NCBI RefSeq assembly: GCF_000737695.1
Contig: NZ_JPRM01000035.1
Coordinates: forward strand, 16,746 to 80,745
Origin: Flavobacterium hydatis
Lineage (GTDB): Bacteria; Bacteroidota; Bacteroidia; Flavobacteriales; Flavobacteriaceae
DNA length: 64,000 nucleotides
Direction: 5' to 3'
In this document: positions 44,019 to 54,800 of the stretch, one piece after another
Numbering within the stretch: position 1 is the stretch's first letter
Layout of the letters: each line of letters starts with the position of its first letter
Notes under the pieces: generated by a model
Told to the model about the DNA's origin: nothing
The model's database searches: none
What the model saw: the letters and a program-made list of their open reading frames with translations, nothing else
Made by a program: the position numbers and the translations under genes

Positions 44019-44429
44019 TTAAATAGGTTTTAATTTGTATGCTGTAATTTTTTCTATCGTGTTTACGTAGTCATCTGGCAGACCGATAAACTCAACCACT
44101 TTTAAATTTACAGTGCAGTTTGAATCTCCTCTCCAGTGTGACAGCTGCAATCCCTGTGTGGATCCTTTCGCGTAATAACCCAGGTGAATTGCAATTCTTC
44201 CTTCTATATTGGTTAATTGATCTCTTTTGCGGATACCGCCTGTCGTATCCCAACATATAAAACATTGCTGCCGGTATTCTTGTTTCGGGTAGGAACCGTG
44301 CGTAAATTTGATTTTAATATTCCCCCGATTCAAATCATGCAGATCTCCCAAATCTGTGCAGTGTCAAACAGATTCCACCTCAAACCAATACAGGCAGCTG
44401 CCTTATTTTTTATTGAGATTTTCAAACAT
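44019..44429 (-). pseudogene. Degraded gene with in-frame stops
   Basis: An open frame from a TTG at 44351 gives 110 aa (GDLHDLNRGNIKIKFTHGS..., CFICWDTTGGIRKR, LQLSHWRGDSNCTVNLKVVEF). The same frame continues upstream to an ATG at 44429 but is broken by two stops (after MFENLNKK and after WFEVESV). The composition is protein-like in the 3' part. It is most simply a decayed gene, though a short functional protein from 44351 cannot be excluded. No family recognised. Confidence 0.4.
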
Positions 44430-44462
44430 TTTCTTTAAAAAAGAATCTGATAAGATATTAGT

Positions 44463-44591
44463 CTAATAATTATTGATATCAGGAAGTTTATTTATGTTGA
44501 AACTAAAGGTTTCGGCTTGAGAGATTACCTCGTCTGCCAGCTGATCAAAATTTGCTTTTAGTATGTTGCTTTCCAATTTTTTATATTTATT
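44463..44591 (-). pseudogene. Gene remnant
   Basis: A frame without a start codon reads LESNILKANFDQLADEVIS, then QAETFSFNINKLPDINNY, and ends at 44463. The sequence is protein-like but is only 42 codons between stops. It is probably the tail of a lost gene. Confidence 0.3.
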
Positions 44592-44598
44592 TCAGATC

Positions 44599-44734
44599 AT
44601 GAATGCTTTTGAGCTATTTCAAGGAAAGCATATCAGATCTGATAATTAAAAATCAGAACAATATTGACAAATATATACTAATGCTAAAAGAAAGCTTTAT
44701 TTTTAAAGTTGGGGATCAGGTATATAATGGTTAG
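44599..44734 (+). pseudogene. Short frameshifted remnant
   Basis: ATG at 44599 reads MNAFELFQGKHIRSD and stops; the next frame continues IKNQNNIDKYILMLKESF, then IFKVGDQVYNG, and stops at 44734. Joined, they would form a 45-residue peptide. This is a weak call, made because both parts look protein-like and abut. Confidence 0.3.
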
Positions 44735-44741
44735 CCATAAG

Positions 44742-45590
44742 TCATTTAGAATTTTTAAATTTCTTAAAATAACTTAAAATCTTTTTATTCTGATAAAGAT
44801 CTTTATTTCTCTCCCAATACGCATATGCTTCCTGAACTGAACGTGTGGTGATACCGGTATCAAAGTTTGGTTCGCCCGGAATCCTGTAAGGAAGCGGCTT
44901 TACATGCTTGGTTTTGATTACTTCATCGATAAAGAAAGTATTGGTCCGGACAGCTTCCTCCAAATGCTGATCTGCAAGCTTCAAATTATCATTCAGAATA
45001 TGTACTGCAACTGTTCCAAATTTAAATTCAATTGTAAAATCATCTGGATATTGCTTTAATAGCTCAGCTGCTTGTTTGTAATCATTTAAAGCAAAGAAGG
45101 TCTCCAACAGGAGATATCGGATACCCTGATGATCTTCCTGGTTTAAAGCTAGGTTTAACCTGTAGATTTCAACCGCTTCGGAATATTTTTTATGGTACTG
45201 CAGCTCAAGTCCCCAATTTTGGCACGCCCTTAAAAAAGGTCTGTTATCAGACATAGGCCATATCAGTTTGTCTTTTTTTAGGTTAAATGCTTTGGGAATA
45301 CATCCCATCCCCAGATTAAATGCTTTCTCAGCAGTCAACAGACTTTCAAATGTTTTTTTCTGATTGCGATATGCAATGCTGAGATGAACATAAGCATCGA
45401 TATAATAAGGATGTTCTAAAATCAGTTTTTTTAGATTTTTTTCGGCAATAAGGTCAATATCATCCAGATATTCAATAGCTTCCCAAAATTCATCACTGAC
45501 TATTTCATTAGTAATGGATGGGGGATATACAAATTCCCAGGTATTGCCATACTGTTTCTGAACTATTGGTTTTTCGAATGTTTTGATCAT
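44742..45590 (-). CDS. TPR-like helical repeat protein
   Basis: A 282-aa protein. Helix pairs of TPR type occur from about residue 48 to 215 (LKKLILEHPYYIDAYVHLSIAYRN, FLRACQNWGLELQYHKKYSEAVEIYRLNLAL, RYLLLETFFALNDYKQAAELLKQY). The C-terminus (GEPNFDTGITTRSVQEAYAYWERNKDLY) recalls ST7-like TPR proteins, where a similar aromatic block ends the domain. It probably mediates protein contacts. It is downstream of the PD-(D/E)XK-like gene on the same strand, 87 bases away, and may belong to that cassette. Confidence 0.7.
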   Translation of the reverse strand: MIKTFEKPIVQKQYGNTWEFVYPPSITNEIVSDEFWEAIEYLDDIDLIAEKNLKKLILEHPYYIDAYVHLSIAYRNQKKTFESLLTAEKAFNLGMGCIPKAFNLKKDKLIWPMSDNRPFLRACQNWGLELQYHKKYSEAVEIYRLNLALNQEDHQGIRYLLLETFFALNDYKQAAELLKQYPDDFTIEFKFGTVAVHILNDNLKLADQHLEEAVRTNTFFIDEVIKTKHVKPLPYRIPGEPNFDTGITTRSVQEAYAYWERNKDLYQNKKILSYFKKFKNSK

Positions 45591-45677
45591 AGTTATGTAT
45601 TTTGTTCTCTTGAGTTTGGTTTTAAAATACCCAAGAACTGATATCTTTAAGCCGTTACACTTTAAATAATGTAAGCT

Positions 45678-47339
45678 CTAAGTTAAGAATTCCCTCCAAT
45701 AAACCGGTAGTGGATTAGCGCGGAAATGTCTTGAGGATAAATAACCTAAATAATAGAAATAGCTCGAAAAGATAGAGAATTTTTTTTCTTCACAAAATAA
45801 TGTTTTTTCTTCAAGCATTTCTTCTCTGTATTTTTCAAAAGCATTATACAGAGTTATAGAACATTTTGTATGTCCGCTTTTTCTGCTCATATTTTCAGTA
45901 AATAAAAAGTCTTCCGATGTCGATTCTGGAAACCAGATCTGGAGATCTATTTCAGGATAATTTTCAGAGACTAATTTCCTAACCAAATCATATAGTTCAG
46001 GTTCATTTAAAATTACACACCATTCGGCCAGCAGAGGGATAAGCATTGATGAATGAGTTTCTGAAATTTGATTTCCCAAGTGTATCTCTGCAAGTTCCTC
46101 GTAATCGGTTCTAAATAAAGGAATGAAACCTCTTAGTCTAAAGCAGTCATTGAATCCGATTATTAAAGTGGCGATCCAATTTTTTGCAAACTCCAATTCA
46201 TTTGCCTTGCGTAGAAGAATCAGCGCTAATGATATTTCTATCAAATGTTCATCATACTCAGGATATTTTGAAGGCGGATTGTTTATAATTAAATGTTTTA
46301 ATCCCACTACATATTCGTTTACATTTGATACACAAATATCCGCATAGTCGTTATTATTTATTCCATGCATGCGAGCCTCTGTTATTTCCGTTAAAGCTAT
46401 AGAACTAAGAATGCCAATTTGTTCCCAGACGGTTAAGGAATATTCCAACTGGTTTCGGGAGTATACAAACAAAGAATGTTTAACATACAAATGTTCTCTG
46501 GTTTTTAGGAAATAATCACGTCCAATATTGATTTTAATGGAATGAATATCATAAAATTCATCTAAAGCATAATCATTTTTCAATAAATCATTTTCCCGCA
46601 TCCAGTTCCATGTTAATAAAACAGTACGTTCGGAAGCTATTATGGCTTGCTTTAGATTTTTGGCATCTTTTGACCACTTGAAGATTACGCTGAAGCATAC
46701 ACGAACTATTCGAAGTGTTTTTAGGACAGTTTTTTTCCTGTCGGCTTTGCTTTCAAATAGCTTTTCTAGTAAAGAGTAATAATGACTGCAGTCATAATCT
46801 GCCAGATCAATAAAGGCAAGAGTTTTACGTAATAAGATTTTGAATTCATCGGGAAACAGTTGTTCTGCAAGCAGATGTTCGTCGATATGTGAGGCTATTT
46901 TATCTATGCTCCAAAAATCAAATTCGATTCTATCAGGCTTCGAATTTTCATCAACAAAGCCATTCCAATTGAATTGAACTGTCTGTTCCAGAACTCCATT
47001 TGTAGCTACAATGATTTTTTGAGGGAGTGCCTTTTGAGCTTTTGTAAGTATTCTAGGAATGTAAACATCTATGATCTCATTTAAGGTCTGTCTTATGGAG
47101 TTTGGATTGCTGTCCCACACGTTTCGAGTGAGATTTCCTTGTTTGACTGCAAACAAAAACACCTTTTTTATTCCGTCACTATCTATGCCGACTGCAGAAA
47201 TATCAACTCCAAACTGCCTTCCTCTCTGAGGTTTGGAAATAGGAAGTATGTTCATGCTGAAGAGAAGATCTGTGAGCAATGAATCCAGTTCGCCATCCTC
47301 CTTAAGTAGCATCAAATATTCTTTTAAAACGAATTTCAT
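45678..47339 (-). CDS. PD-(D/E)XK-like domain protein with helical C-terminus
   Basis: A 553-aa protein. Residues 38-160 look like a restriction-endonuclease fold: GRQFGVDISAVGI (D46), a strand ending FAVKQGN (K66), then helix and KIIVATNG. The position before the lysine, usually Glu/Asp/Gln, is Ala64, so nuclease activity is doubtful or the active site is rearranged. The rest (170-553) is helical without a known family. The start overlaps the upstream gene by 4 bases (ATGA), so the two are cotranslated and probably partner. It resembles single-effector defence proteins in layout only. Confidence 0.6.
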   Translation of the reverse strand: MKFVLKEYLMLLKEDGELDSLLTDLLFSMNILPISKPQRGRQFGVDISAVGIDSDGIKKVFLFAVKQGNLTRNVWDSNPNSIRQTLNEIIDVYIPRILTKAQKALPQKIIVATNGVLEQTVQFNWNGFVDENSKPDRIEFDFWSIDKIASHIDEHLLAEQLFPDEFKILLRKTLAFIDLADYDCSHYYSLLEKLFESKADRKKTVLKTLRIVRVCFSVIFKWSKDAKNLKQAIIASERTVLLTWNWMRENDLLKNDYALDEFYDIHSIKINIGRDYFLKTREHLYVKHSLFVYSRNQLEYSLTVWEQIGILSSIALTEITEARMHGINNNDYADICVSNVNEYVVGLKHLIINNPPSKYPEYDEHLIEISLALILLRKANELEFAKNWIATLIIGFNDCFRLRGFIPLFRTDYEELAEIHLGNQISETHSSMLIPLLAEWCVILNEPELYDLVRKLVSENYPEIDLQIWFPESTSEDFLFTENMSRKSGHTKCSITLYNAFEKYREEMLEEKTLFCEEKKFSIFSSYFYYLGYLSSRHFRANPLPVYWREFLT

Positions 47340-48928
47340 ATTTCTCTCTTATAGTTTCTGTATACGACCCTGATTTTTTCCTGTCCGATCGCATCTATAA
47401 ATTCCCCTCTTGGAAATTCAGTGCTGTATTGGATCCGGGACATCTCTGTTTTTTCAGTGTATCGTTCTCCATGCTTGGAGAACATTCCTTTACCTGTCCT
47501 GAGCTGAACAGTCCGGCACATGTTTAAAAAAGAATTTCTACTCTCTGATGTTTCTTTATGTTTAATCTGAAATCCCTTTTGATGAATGCTGTTATATATT
47601 TTGAGCCTTCTATCAGATGGATTGAATTCATTAATTAAATCGAGTTGATTTATTTTTTCATAATAATTTTGATTGAATTGAATTATTTCATCTATTACTT
47701 TCTTCACTTTTTTTGGTGAATTCTTTTTCTCAGCTTCAAGATATTCAATAGTTGAAGGATAATTAAATACGATATATTGATTGAAAATTGCGGTTAGATA
47801 AGTGACACATTGCTCATCATTGATTTTTACTTTTAGAATGGAAAAAATAGTGGAACGAATGAGCTCCTTTAAATAAAGAAAGCCAACAATTTTCGCCACT
47901 ATAAACTCAATGTCTTGATAACTAAGTTGAAAGATGTAATCATGATCTAACTCTAAATCCGTGAACTGGTAATGAGGTAATTCCATTAGTATTTTGCTGA
48001 CGGCTTCATGTAAAACTGCATAATCGCTATTAAGCCATGTACTAACCATTTTTTTAAAATGACCAGCATTTTTTTCGTGGAACTGTTCAAGAGTATCTGC
48101 AAATTTTAGGATTCCACTTGCTCTTTTTTCACCTGCTAATAACCATTCTTTCAGAAACTTTTCTATTAATTCAGGATGGTTTGTTCCAAGTTTTGGAAAC
48201 ACTCCGTAATTTAACTGATTTATAATTCCATGATAACTAGAATCGATAATTGTAAGATTAGAAAGGATTATCTTAAATAATTTAAAATTTGCATCGAGAT
48301 CAAGTTCATAATTAAGAAGTCTTGTAATTTGAAACAGAACGTCCTCTGAGTCTGATTTCGATAATAATACCAGATATTCATCCGCTTCGTATATAATCTT
48401 AATAAATTTTCCCAGTACTCGAACTATCTGACTAAAAAATACAGTTTTATTATTTTCAATATCTGCCTTAAGCTCAGTGTAAAGCAAATCTCTTATGTCT
48501 GAATATTGATTTAATTCCTCCACTGTTAGAGTTGCCAGAAAAGCGTAACCCTGATTTTTCAGAAGTTCCGAATTGTTCTTTAATAAAAATTCCACTTCCA
48601 CAAATTTATTGATACTCCTTTCTGATTTAATCAAGCCGCTTAAAGTGGCGGGAATCAAGGACAGGATTTGTAAATTTTCGCTTGTTTTAATTATAGTATA
48701 AAGTTCCAATCCTTTGCTAGGCTGAAATTCACAAAACTTATTTACCGCGTCATATATTTGATAAGATAGCGCGTTATTTTCAATCTGTTTGAAAATTATA
48801 GGCAGTAGAATAAAAAACTCCTCCACATTGATGTCTTCATTATGCAGATTGTTGCAGAATGAACGGTATTGACTCCAAAAAGTATTTGTATGTAATGAAT
48901 TCTCCAAATCTAATAAAATTGTACTCAT
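47336..48928 (-). CDS. Large helical protein, unknown function
   Basis: A 530-aa protein that appears all-helical, HEAT- or TPR-like in rhythm (LLPIIFKQIENNALSYQIYD, FFSQIVRVLGKFIKIIYEADEYLVLL, FKKMVSTWLNSDYAVLHEAVSKILMEL). The end is different: RTGKGMFSKHGERYTEKTEM followed by a beta-rich GEFIDAIGQEKIRVVYRNYKREI. I do not recognise the family. It overlaps the PD-(D/E)XK-like gene by 4 bases. The fold suggests a sensor or scaffold for that partner, which is inference. Confidence 0.65.
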   Translation of the reverse strand: MSTILLDLENSLHTNTFWSQYRSFCNNLHNEDINVEEFFILLPIIFKQIENNALSYQIYDAVNKFCEFQPSKGLELYTIIKTSENLQILSLIPATLSGLIKSERSINKFVEVEFLLKNNSELLKNQGYAFLATLTVEELNQYSDIRDLLYTELKADIENNKTVFFSQIVRVLGKFIKIIYEADEYLVLLSKSDSEDVLFQITRLLNYELDLDANFKLFKIILSNLTIIDSSYHGIINQLNYGVFPKLGTNHPELIEKFLKEWLLAGEKRASGILKFADTLEQFHEKNAGHFKKMVSTWLNSDYAVLHEAVSKILMELPHYQFTDLELDHDYIFQLSYQDIEFIVAKIVGFLYLKELIRSTIFSILKVKINDEQCVTYLTAIFNQYIVFNYPSTIEYLEAEKKNSPKKVKKVIDEIIQFNQNYYEKINQLDLINEFNPSDRRLKIYNSIHQKGFQIKHKETSESRNSFLNMCRTVQLRTGKGMFSKHGERYTEKTEMSRIQYSTEFPRGEFIDAIGQEKIRVVYRNYKREI

Positions 48929-49034
48929 ACATTTTCTTTAAAATAATTAGTGTTTAGGAATGTTTTTTATTTTATAAAGAGATTATCTTATATTTTAAAC
49001 CGGAAATAAAACTTGGAATTACTAGCATTTCTTC

Positions 49035-49961
49035 CTAGTCCTCATATAATTTGTATTCATAATCCCAATCATCAAAATCATTGATATTTATTTTTAATAA
49101 GTTTGGTTTAAATGAATTTTCATTCAATAGGTGGTAAAACAGTTTCATAAATGCGGGATGGTCTTCTATTTTGTCTAAGTCAATCATGTTGATGATTAGT
49201 TCCCTGTCGTTAATTTTTTCTGGTACTTGTCTCCCGCTGTACTCTTCACTGAAAATTCTTAAGAAAAATCCATTTTTCAGTTCCTTATGTAGCTTTTCAG
49301 AAATGTGACCTTTAAATTCAAAGACATTTTTATAAAGCGGTAAGACATTTTTGATTTCGTCATTAGAGAAGTCTTCTAAAAGAAAAGCAGGGCAGTTTTG
49401 TACGGTGCTGATTGGGCTATGATATTTAATTAGCTCCTCATATAAATGTGTTTTTATGTCTCCGGGTATTAGAAAGCTTTTCCAAATACTGGTTTTGCAG
49501 CTGATGCAAATTTTTATCTTATCCAAATTTCTGGCAGCGAGAGCCATTTCGCTTAATTCAAGTGAGAAATTTGGATCAGCACTTTCATCAATTGCATCAA
49601 TAAAGATTAAGATGTCTCTATTTAAAAATCGCCCAAGATTGTCGAGTTTTTTTAGGACCACATCACTCTCATTCCTGCTTGAAAAGATGCCATTCAAATC
49701 CTGAGTAATATGTTCTAAAGGTGATTTAGTGAGTAACGCTGCATTGTAAAAGAAAACAAATTTATCTACCAGGTTTTGAAGCGCCAGCGAGCACATGACA
49801 TTTGTCTTTCCCAATCCTGTTGTGCGCTGTGTTTTTCCGAGCCGTATAGAAAATGACTTTTCCAGCACGATTTCCGACGTATTGAAACCTAGGTTTTCTA
49901 AGTATGGCAATAATAGCTTACCTCTTATTTCTTCCTCATTCATTAAAATATTTTCTGTCAT
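49035..49961 (-). CDS. P-loop NTPase, probably internally deleted
   Basis: A 308-aa protein. The start (NEEEIRGKLLLPYLENLG, FNTSEIVLEKSFSIRLGK) looks like the first helices of an HSDR_N-type nuclease domain. This passes straight into TTGLGKTNVMCSLALQ (Walker A) and then DILIFIDAIDES (Walker B), an NACHT/STAND-like NTPase. The nuclease core, including its Asp and Glu-x-Lys, is absent between the two, which suggests an in-frame deletion. Sensor domains that normally follow the NTPase are also missing; the frame ends DWDYEYKLYED. It may be inactive, or a minimal relative. Confidence 0.55.
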   Translation of the reverse strand: MTENILMNEEEIRGKLLLPYLENLGFNTSEIVLEKSFSIRLGKTQRTTGLGKTNVMCSLALQNLVDKFVFFYNAALLTKSPLEHITQDLNGIFSSRNESDVVLKKLDNLGRFLNRDILIFIDAIDESADPNFSLELSEMALAARNLDKIKICISCKTSIWKSFLIPGDIKTHLYEELIKYHSPISTVQNCPAFLLEDFSNDEIKNVLPLYKNVFEFKGHISEKLHKELKNGFFLRIFSEEYSGRQVPEKINDRELIINMIDLDKIEDHPAFMKLFYHLLNENSFKPNLLKININDFDDWDYEYKLYED

Positions 49962-50170
49962 TTAGGCCTATTGGTTTCCGGAAGAGGTTAATATTTTGGA
50001 ATTTTTTTTCTAAGGGTATTTCTTTTAAAAAGAAAAGAATTATAAAAATAATCGATTGTAACGGAATTTACAAACATTAAAACACGTTAGTGCTTATTAA
50101 GTTCAAAAGATAAATTAATTCCATTTAAAAAAGAGGCAGCTTCATATTATTCATTTGAATACTTTTATAA

Positions 50171-51850
50171 TTATGGTTGTTGCTCTTGATCTGTGCTTTT
50201 TTGATTGCTATTTATTTCTTCTTCTTGAATATAATCATTCTTAATGAATAATTTGTCTAATGTAGTAAGCGTATAGATCGATTTTATAAAAATATCTCGT
50301 GCTACTTCACTATAATTATCTTTTGTAATGCCGAAATAGTTCATAGCTTTTTTACATGCTTTATTTGAATTGCTAAAAGTATGGGCTAACAAGCCGGAAC
50401 GTAGATCATATATGTTTCTAAGGAATATAATCATATCAGGAATTTCGATTTCAGCAGCTTTTAGAAACTTTTCTAATTTTGTTATTCCTCTGTCATTTTT
50501 CTCCAAATTAATATTCTTTTGAATCTCTGCTTCATTTAATCTATCAACGGTTAGCTTTATAATTGATAGCATTTGCTCACTAAAAGCTTTCACATTATTA
50601 TTAGGAGGAATATGTAAAGAGGTGAATATGTGCTGGTCCTCGGCTGCTAAGTCTTTATAAAGTTTCCATCCGAATTTCTTTTCCCAATCATTATTAAATT
50701 TTACATACAAATGCTTAAAAAGTAAATCAGGTGTTTCTGGCTGTTGGACCCAATTACCTTCAATCATGGTTTTATAGTAAGTGGAACTGATTCCTTTTTG
50801 CGGAGGAATATTATATTGTTTCCAGTGTAATTGTTCCTTATGTGGTAATGATGAAAGTTCTACTAAAAATACAGCGACATAATCATCGATATTATTATCA
50901 ATTTTTAAAGAAAAAAAACTGCAGCTTACGCGCCATCCGTCTACTTTGTACTTTGAAGGCTCATTATAATATTTGTTGAGAACTTCTTTCTTGAAGTAGG
51001 TAGTTATAAAATACTTGTCATTGGTTTTCTTGCAATCCAGAAGTTTTTCATTTCCATCTTCGTCATACCCAATTATAAAGGATTCATATTTATTTTCTTC
51101 ATAATCAAAATGGTAGCTTTTTATTTTATCAGGGTCAAAACGAAAAATCGTTTTACCTGAAATCCAGCTTTGCTTTTTTCCTACATCAATAAAATCGATT
51201 GATCTTATCAAATGATTATAGCAACTTTTGTCCGTTTTGAAATCTTCATCAATTGGTGTGATGCCAAAATCCGAAAAGTTAATTTTGGCTGTTCTCATGA
51301 AATCAAAGACCACAGAGAAGTGAACTTTCCGGATAGAGATGTATTCTTTTAGATATTTAAGTTTAAGTTTGACTTTCTCTGAACTTATATTTATTACTTC
51401 TATTAGCTCCCCAAGGTCATCAATAAAGTAATAGCTGCGATTTTGTTTGTTATGCCCTTTTTCATAAAGTTTGAAATAATTTACAAAGTCTTCACATACA
51501 TCGGTATATTGATCTGAGCCATCACTGAAAATAAAATGTTTACGGAAAAGAAAGGGTTCAAAGCCTTCTTCTGAATATTTTTGATAAGTGCACTGGGAAT
51601 CTTTGCCTATACCGCCGAATACTGCAGGTGAGCCCTCAGAGCCAGGTGAAATAACCCAATTTCTATCACTAAGATACTCTTCTATTTTTTCGTCATGTAC
51701 TATGCAGCAGTATATAAGTGTCTCATCATTATCATCTTGATGCTCACTTTGATATATTGTTATCCAGCCATCTTTTACAAATGATTTTTCAATCTCCGTA
51801 ATCCTGTCTTTTAATAAAAATTCATCCTTATCCATTGTTGATTTTCCCAT
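50171..51850 (-). CDS. Hypothetical protein with HEPN-like C-terminus
   Basis: A 559-aa protein from the ATG at 51850 (an in-frame TTG at 51859 is less likely). The first 430 residues are beta-rich with repeated YDEDGNE and FDPDKI type turns and no known family. The C-terminal 130 residues are helical: LEKFLKAAEIEIPDMIIFLRNIYDLRSGLLAHTFSN. RSGLLAH gives Arg484 and His490, an Rx4-6H motif of HEPN-type RNases. This is the layout of ApeA-like abortive infection proteins, but similarity to ApeA is only in plan. It follows the SEC-C nuclease gene by about 12 bases and is probably cotranscribed with it. Confidence 0.6.
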   Translation of the reverse strand: MGKSTMDKDEFLLKDRITEIEKSFVKDGWITIYQSEHQDDNDETLIYCCIVHDEKIEEYLSDRNWVISPGSEGSPAVFGGIGKDSQCTYQKYSEEGFEPFLFRKHFIFSDGSDQYTDVCEDFVNYFKLYEKGHNKQNRSYYFIDDLGELIEVINISSEKVKLKLKYLKEYISIRKVHFSVVFDFMRTAKINFSDFGITPIDEDFKTDKSCYNHLIRSIDFIDVGKKQSWISGKTIFRFDPDKIKSYHFDYEENKYESFIIGYDEDGNEKLLDCKKTNDKYFITTYFKKEVLNKYYNEPSKYKVDGWRVSCSFFSLKIDNNIDDYVAVFLVELSSLPHKEQLHWKQYNIPPQKGISSTYYKTMIEGNWVQQPETPDLLFKHLYVKFNNDWEKKFGWKLYKDLAAEDQHIFTSLHIPPNNNVKAFSEQMLSIIKLTVDRLNEAEIQKNINLEKNDRGITKLEKFLKAAEIEIPDMIIFLRNIYDLRSGLLAHTFSNSNKACKKAMNYFGITKDNYSEVARDIFIKSIYTLTTLDKLFIKNDYIQEEEINSNQKSTDQEQQP

Positions 51851-51862
51851 AATTTTCAATCC

Positions 51863-54800
51863 TTAAATTTCTGCATTTTCGAGTGCTAGTAAACCATCTT
51901 TTTCAATGTCGTAAATCGTTATAAAAGGCAACGGTAAACTGTCTTTCTTTAGATGAGGTGTCAGCATATTTTCCTGAGTAACAAAAATTGATTTTATACT
52001 GTAGCTACTGATGTCAATTCCATATTTTTTACTTACAATATCTTTATTATTTTCAAGCCATTCGTGTCTTCTCATATGTTTTCCAATCCATCCCAGCGTA
52101 TTATCACTGCCAAAAAGTTTGTCAACTTCCTCAATCATTTCTTTAATATTTCTGCTAGGAGACATGCTTTTACATTCAAGGCTGTATAGGACTTTTTTGG
52201 ACTGGTCTATAATCATAACGTCGATATCACCAATGAGTGTTTCATTTTTTAAATCATGTTTCGGTCCTATATAAACATCAGTATAAAGATGGTCTTTCAA
52301 ATCTATTGCATGAACCACCCTTTTCACTAAAGCATCGCCTCTTTCCTGAGCAAATTTGCCTAGTGCGGACTTAATTTTGCTGTCTTCAAAAACCCGGAGA
52401 CGGTCCGAAGTACATTGATCCATTAGGTATGACCTGCTATCAAGGATAGCCCTAGGACCCCAATAAGCAATTTTTTCTTTTCCATCTTCTACGATAATTA
52501 GGGGTTTTCGAAGTAATGACAGCATACGGTTAAACCTCCATGGCATAATATCTATGAAATCATATCCTTTCGGAAGCTTTTCAAGTTTTCCTCTTTTGGT
52601 AAGTGCCAGATAACTGACAACGCTATCAAACTCTTTTGGATCAAAATTATCTGTAATATATTTGTTTACTTCAGAACGCAGCTTTGTCAGTTTAAATGAT
52701 CCATATGGGGTAGATAGTTGAAAAGCAATTTCTGCAAGTGCCCCCATAAAAACTAATATTCGTTCCATTGAGACGCCGAAGTCTCCCAAAAATGCTCTAT
52801 TTAGATTTTCCGGAATACCTCTTCCGCTTTCCTCTTTGAGCTGTGGAAAGACGTCAGCGAAAGTTTCTACAGCATCTTGCACATTTTCTGAAATTTTTGC
52901 CTGATTATATGGGTCATATACCTCCTTAAGCCTGTTTTTATCAGAAGCTATCCTGCCTGTTTCCAGCACACCCATTCGGATATCAAAAAGTTCATAATGT
53001 ATCTGATCGCCTATGGAGCCCCAGTCGACAATCTGATCCATTATGCCCATCAGCTCGTCTATTGCCGCAACAGAAACCATATTGGTTCCTTTATAAGGTT
53101 CTGCCGCAATATGCTCGATCAAAGATCGAACTGCTATGGTACTTCTATTGTTTCTCCCCAGGTCAAGCATCAGGTTTTCGCAATGTTCTTCAACAGAGAC
53201 ATAGCAGGCGATTATGGTAGGTGTATGTATTCTTAGAAACTCCCGTTTTCTTATAAGGCTTTCATTTAGTCCAAGGAGTCTTTGGAGAAGTATTGTCGAA
53301 TCATACAGCGCAAGTTTTTCTCGTAATAGAGGCAGTAGTGCCTTTTGGATAATATTATTTGTTAGTTTATTTTTCTCCTCTTTGGTAACAAGTTCCCCAG
53401 GTGAAGGACAGTCTGAAGCAAGTCTTGGTACGATCTGGTCAAGAACCAGACCTATATCATATTTTTGTATATGCCTAAAGGGCTGTAGATTACTTGGATC
53501 TAGCAGGAGGTTGTCGCTTGTGTCCAATATAAAAATTTTCTTTTTCATTCCAAGGGGCACATCCTTTTCTATAATATAAGCAATTTCTTCACTTTTAATT
53601 TCTGTCTGTCCGTTATTTAAAAGCAGTAAGTTAAATCCTTTCAGAAGCGTTTCTACCAAAACTCGCTCTCCTTGGTTATCTGAACCATAAAGATAAGGAA
53701 GAAGTTCTGTCGGTATCGTAATGGATACCTCGGATAACGAAGCTGTGTATTTAAACTTATCTGCAAGCCCTTCTTGTCTTTCATAATTTCGATCAATTGT
53801 TTCAAAACTTGCCTCATTGTCAAAAATATAGCTGACTGTTAGTGGAGACTCTGCGTCAAGGTTTTTAAGATGAACGCTTAGAGACGAGCAAATCTGCCAG
53901 AGCCAGTAGGCAAATGCTCCATTAAATTCCCAGTACATATGTCTTAGTTCTCTGCTTAGACCATTCAATTCACTTGCAGGCATTACCCAGATTCCTTGGG
54001 GATAACCTTCGATATAAAATTGTAACAGCGATGTGTAAAGGCTCGCTGGGCTGAGGTAGATCGGGGTATGAACCTCGGCTTTCTCAACTATTACGAAAGC
54101 TTTTCGTCCATTAATATTCTGGCGCACTGCGTGATTGTCAATTTTTAGGATTGATTGTTTATAAAGCTCCTGCGAAAATCCAACTGGTACAGGAAAACCG
54201 AATTCAGGTATATCGGAATGGAACGACTCATTCCTGTCACGGTAGAGTTTAAACTTATCTAGCACTGAAAAGGAAATAAAAGTAAAACGTTCCCTGTTTG
54301 CATAGTTTGTTAATGCAAACTTCCATAGATCAAGAGCGTCACAATCTTTCAAATTTGATAAGACATTAAATTCAAAAAGAGGAATATTCAATGAAACAAC
54401 GTGGTTAATGGCCCGCTCACTATATGCAAATCCTCTGCCAATAGGAGAGATTAGCACAAGGTCCAATATCTTGTAAGTACTATATCGCGAATCGGCAAGA
54501 ATTTCACCTATTATTTTTTCTTTAGTTGATATGTTTATACTTGTAAGAGAATTAGCAAAATTAGGCTGTTGTTTATAGTTAGTGCCATCGTCAAATACAT
54601 ACTGAATAAACGCAATCTTATCATCATCAAAACGATAAAGACCTGATTTTTCAGGCAGTATTGTACCGACTGGAATTTCAGCATCATCCATGTAATCAAA
54701 GTGCATCCTGGTGAGTTGCTGCTGTAAGGAATTCCATAAGAGGTCATGATATGCTCCGCTGACTTTACATATATTTCTAAAATAATCAGATAGCCACCAA

